Assembly: GCA_013399305.1 (NCBI GenBank)
Contig: VXAI01000020.1
Location: 3,938,545 to 4,002,544 of the forward strand
From: Rostratula benghalensis
Taxonomy: Eukaryota; Chordata; Aves; Charadriiformes; Rostratulidae
DNA: 64,000 nucleotides
Reading direction: 5' to 3'
Shown here: piece by piece, positions 60,306 to 64,000 of the stretch
How positions within the stretch are numbered: the stretch's first letter is position 1
How the letters are laid out: every line of letters begins with the position of its first letter
The notes under the pieces: generated by a model
What the model was told of the DNA's origin: nothing
Seen by the model: only the letters and a program-made list of their open reading frames with translations
The model's database searches: none
Position numbers and translations under genes: made by a program

Positions 60306-63300
60306 AAAGGAAAGACTTAACATCTTTATTCACAGAACAATAGGAAAGGAGAGCAGAGTGTTCTTAACATACAAGTGGTATTTCTTTCTTACTGTAAGTA
60401 CAGGATTTTTCAGGCAGCTTTTAAAGCTCTCAAAAATTCTGTTTAAGGGATAGCACTTTTAATACTCTATATTAGTACTCTGATATGGGCACATTCTATC
60501 ATGTACATTAAAAGATGTGTACTTTACACAAATACTAAATATTCCCTGTTCACCTCTTCTTCTGGAAATAAGTATACCAACACAAAATGAACACCTTTTA
60601 TATAAACATAAACACACTTCTGTTAAGAATTAGCTCTTGTTTGTAGAGGCCCATTTACTCCTCATGCTGTTCTAATATTATAGTTGATACCTCTGTTAGT
60701 ATGCTTATTTCTGTAATGTAAAATGCTGATGGTCATATGGAACTTGAAATTCCATATATTTAGCTATACTTTTTGATTCTTTGGACTTCTCTCACTGTAA
60801 ATTAGGAGATCCCAAAATAGCGAAATTTTCATCTTGCTCTTTATTTATAGGTTACTCATAATTGCTAATTATATCATAAGTGGCTTGCTTTCATTATGAA
60901 ATAGACTCATGGTTTTTGGAAGCCAACACAAATTCTAACCAAGTTTAAATAAGCTGCATAAAATAACTATATCTGAGTGAAACTCAAAGACCAAGAGCTG
61001 GCTGCATTGTCATTTCTAGAATTAAGACACTGTCCAAACATTTGATACCCAGCAGAAAAATATAGTTTTCTTTGTCACCATTGTTTTCCGATGGTTTGTG
61101 GTTCAACAAGCCCAGCAGACCCTAGCAAGCAATGCCTGGGGTTATGATCAGGTTGTTGAAGATCAGTTAAAAGGATATATAATCCTGGCACCATCACAGA
61201 ATGGTCCATTGGTTCTGCAGTGACTAACTAGCCAAGGCAATTTCTTCAGATTGGTCTTATTCTCTTATTCTTCTCCCCATTAAAAGAAACATTAAACATT
61301 GAGGAATCCCAGTTTGAGCTCTATCCTGAATTTTTAGCAACTAACCTGGACCTAAAAATAAATGTTGGCTGATAGTTCTGATAGTGAATAAGTATCTCAT
61401 TACAGTCAGTGGAACTAACCTTTCCAGTTCATTTTTCTGCTGGCTTTGAGTGTGACTTGTGTTATACGACTGGTAGAGGACAAAACCAATTCCAAAACTT
61501 CCTCTTTGACAAAAAGGAGGGCTTTGCATTTGATTTTTAATAGTCATCATATGCAATGTTTGATAAGGTATAACTAGTTTCCTTGGGTACAAAACAGATG
61601 GCTGAAACTTAATAAAAGTGATAGTACTGGGAATACAAGAACATCTTGTACCAAGACTAACTTTATGCTCTGTTATAGGCCTCAGATGAGCAGTTACCAA
61701 AGTGATGTGAACTCTCAGACTGCAGACAGATTGGCCTTTAATCCCGGTAATGAGATAATGTTATGAAACTTTTTTTTTTTTTTTCTTCCTTTCAACATCT
61801 GCCAACTTGAAAGTCTTTGTTACTTCCTTTAACATATTTCCCAGATTAACACAATTTGTTGCGTCACTCAGAGATATTAACTTCTGTGTTGCAGGTCTCT
61901 TGGGCATGTATGCTGGAATCTTTAGTTTTGAGAAGAGATTCATCTGTTTTGAGGGAATGTCACAGAAAATATATCATGTCAATCCTCTAGATTTGTCCAG
62001 GACAGTCAGTAGGTTCTAGCTTTCATTTAAGATTTTTACTGTACTGCCATGGTTCCCTAGTGTTTAGGGACCAGAGTGCTTTGTCTCTTGCACCACTAAG
62101 ATCACTGCTCCTAGAGGAGTGGTTTTGGATATGAAACTTATCCTATTAAAGACCAGTTTTGATGTGGCCATGAATAATCTCTAGGTTTTTTTCTCCCCAC
62201 ACAGTTGCCTTGCTGACTGTCAGCAGGGTTTTGCACCAGAACTGATGTGCTAACATGGACAAAGATGACAAAGATGAAATTCCAGCGGGCAAGACCCCAG
62301 GCATTCTGGTAGGCAGAGTATGGCAACACCTGAGAACACAATTCCAGATTCATTGTCTGCCTGGACAGCAAATGGCTTTTGAATGAATAAAGCTTACACC
62401 CCCGAATGCAGTGTGCACATCAGCAAAGACCATGTTGTCATGGTTTACAGACATGACTAGAAGCAGGAAACAAAGCATTTTCCATCACTATAAGTAATGA
62501 TCAGAATTGTATCACTTTGACAACTGACATGGTATGGTCAACACCCTAGGTTGAAGTCTAATTGGAAAGCAAAGAAAGAACAGACAATTAAAATTCAAGC
62601 TGTCAAACTAAAGGAAAATAGGAAGAGAGTGGACTTAGGTCTGAGACTTCTGCATTTTTGCTGTGCATCAGCATGCAGATGCCATGGTTGCTAGCCCTTT
62701 ATAAAATGTATTATATTATATTCAGCTGTTTAACAAATGTTATCCAGTCACCTGACCCATCTGTTCCTCTTGGATCTATCTTTCAGTTGATATTTAGTGA
62801 ATAAAATGCAGCACTTTCATTTTTCATATAGTTTTTTTTTTTTTTCTGCCACTTGGCAATTCATTGTTTTAAAATTGCTCCTCTGGCAGACTTAGCTGCC
62901 AAATGGATTTTAACTGAACTGCTCATAGCTCTTAGCAGGAGGAACTCTACTGCACAAAAAACAGCAAGACATGCTTATTAACTGTCTGTCACAATAGGAA
63001 ACACTGCCCAAATTATACTTTTCGGTTCGTGGCAATTTTGTGTGGTAATATTTTTGATGAGCTGGTGTAATTGGAATGGGCGTATTTTGTCCCCCAAAGA
63101 ATAGCTTGGATGTTTTTGTGAGTAGAACAGAAAGGAAATGTATAATAGTGCCTTAGTACTGTGGAGACAAAAACCTGTATCATGGATGGTATAATAAAAT
63201 CATTCCTAAAGAGCTGTTATGAATCCATCTTTAGTGAATGCCATCTTTGGCAATGAACTTGAATGATGTTATTATTGGTAAGACTGCATTAGTTTTGTTT

Positions 63301-64000
63301 ACTTTTCCTAAGCTATAATATGAATGATAAAGCTAGGCACTTCTTTTTTGAATTATCATTTTTTTTCTCCCTATCTAAGTTGAGCGTAGCTTAGAAGTAA
63401 GAAAGATGCTGCTGAAATTTACAAAAGTCATGATTTATAAGCTAAATAAGTAGCATTTTAAATTGTTAATGAAAATGCAGAAAAAAGTATTTCAAGTATG
63501 CACTGCCTTTATAGGTAACAAAAAAACCCCCAACCCTCTAAAGGTAATGCAAACTTTTTAAACAGACGGGATTTGAATTAAAACATGACTCCCTATGTAT
63601 TTTCCTCCATATATAAGTGGTTATTTTCTACTCTTTCTTACTTCACTATTGAGTAAGAACAAAATTTCTGTGTCCAAGCAGCAGCACACTTGAGCAGATT
63701 CCTGACTTTAAACTTGTGGCTCAGGTCTGCCTGAAGTTACTTTAAAGCTTAGTTCACTGTATACTATATGATAAGCGTAGTAATGAAAATTTGTCAACCC
63801 TAAGAATATCCTGGAACAAGATTAATGTTGCATTTGGAAATTGTGAAAAGTATTTATTTCACTGAAAAGTTATACTGCCAGTCCCATACAAAAGCATTTT
63901 GGATGCCATTGCTTTATGATGAGACTAGAACAAAACAAATTGAAACTGTTTAAATCAATAGCAGCTAACAAACATAGATCTGTGATAATGTTTCTAAGCA
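60306..64000. other. AT-rich sequence to the window end
   Basis: No supported gene. T runs lie at 61770-61784 and 62832-62845. At about 62374-62382 an AATAAAGCTT word follows a slightly GC-richer segment, which could be a polyadenylation signal of a transcript or old LTR, but no LTR ends were found. A 119-codon minus-strand frame at 61341-61700 has no recognisable domain. Confidence 0.45.

Noticed and set aside
62130..62400. Possible solo LTR ending near AATAAAGCTT
   Set aside because: No TG..CA termini, target duplication or primer-binding site could be found. The polyadenylation-like word alone is common in AT-rich DNA.

Overview
The window looks like AT-rich, intergenic or deep intronic DNA from a bird. 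The main evidence is a set of CR1 LINE fragments ending in the ATTCTGTG/ATTCTATG-type short repeats typical of avian CR1 3' ends. They lie at about 3031-3160 (minus), 30907-31209 (minus), 53965-54416 (plus) and 60236-60305 (plus). CpG is rare, homopolymer runs and microsatellites are common, and no bacterial-style gene packing is seen. I cannot name the species.

I could not support any protein-coding gene, RNA gene, CRISPR array or intact mobile element. Open frames are short (at most about 150 codons), overlap on both strands, and none translates to a host protein family I recognise. The identifiable content is transposon debris, simple repeats, small tandem duplications, short perfect dyads and several blocks whose texture resembles conserved vertebrate non-coding elements. 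That last reading is inference, because no alignment was possible.

Region by region: 1-6.2 kb holds an old antisense L2-like LINE reverse-transcriptase tail (about 1774-2110), a CR1 end and a GC-richer patch. A long compound TAGG/TAGA microsatellite follows at 6233-6389. 6.4-30.8 kb is mostly unique AT-rich sequence, with a dyad cluster near 17.7-17.9 kb, a GT repeat, a degenerate GATA/ATAG tract near 23.8 kb and a perfect 29-bp tandem duplication at 28.7 kb. 30.87-31.2 kb holds a mariner-like terminal fragment directly followed by a CR1. 35.45-36.43 kb holds an archaic CR1/L3-like fragment followed by an unusual C-rich, GC-rich island. A 58-bp tandem duplication lies at 39.2 kb, and an old amniote-type repeat and G/A homopolymers at about 44 kb. 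49.6-50.9 kb contains conserved-element-like blocks. 53.97-54.42 kb is a CR1 copy with an internal deletion. The remainder to 64 kb is unique AT-rich DNA with one more CR1 end.

No genes act together here. I found no novel biological system and do not claim one. The best leads are the ancient LINE relics, the GC island next to one of them, and the putative non-coding regulatory blocks.
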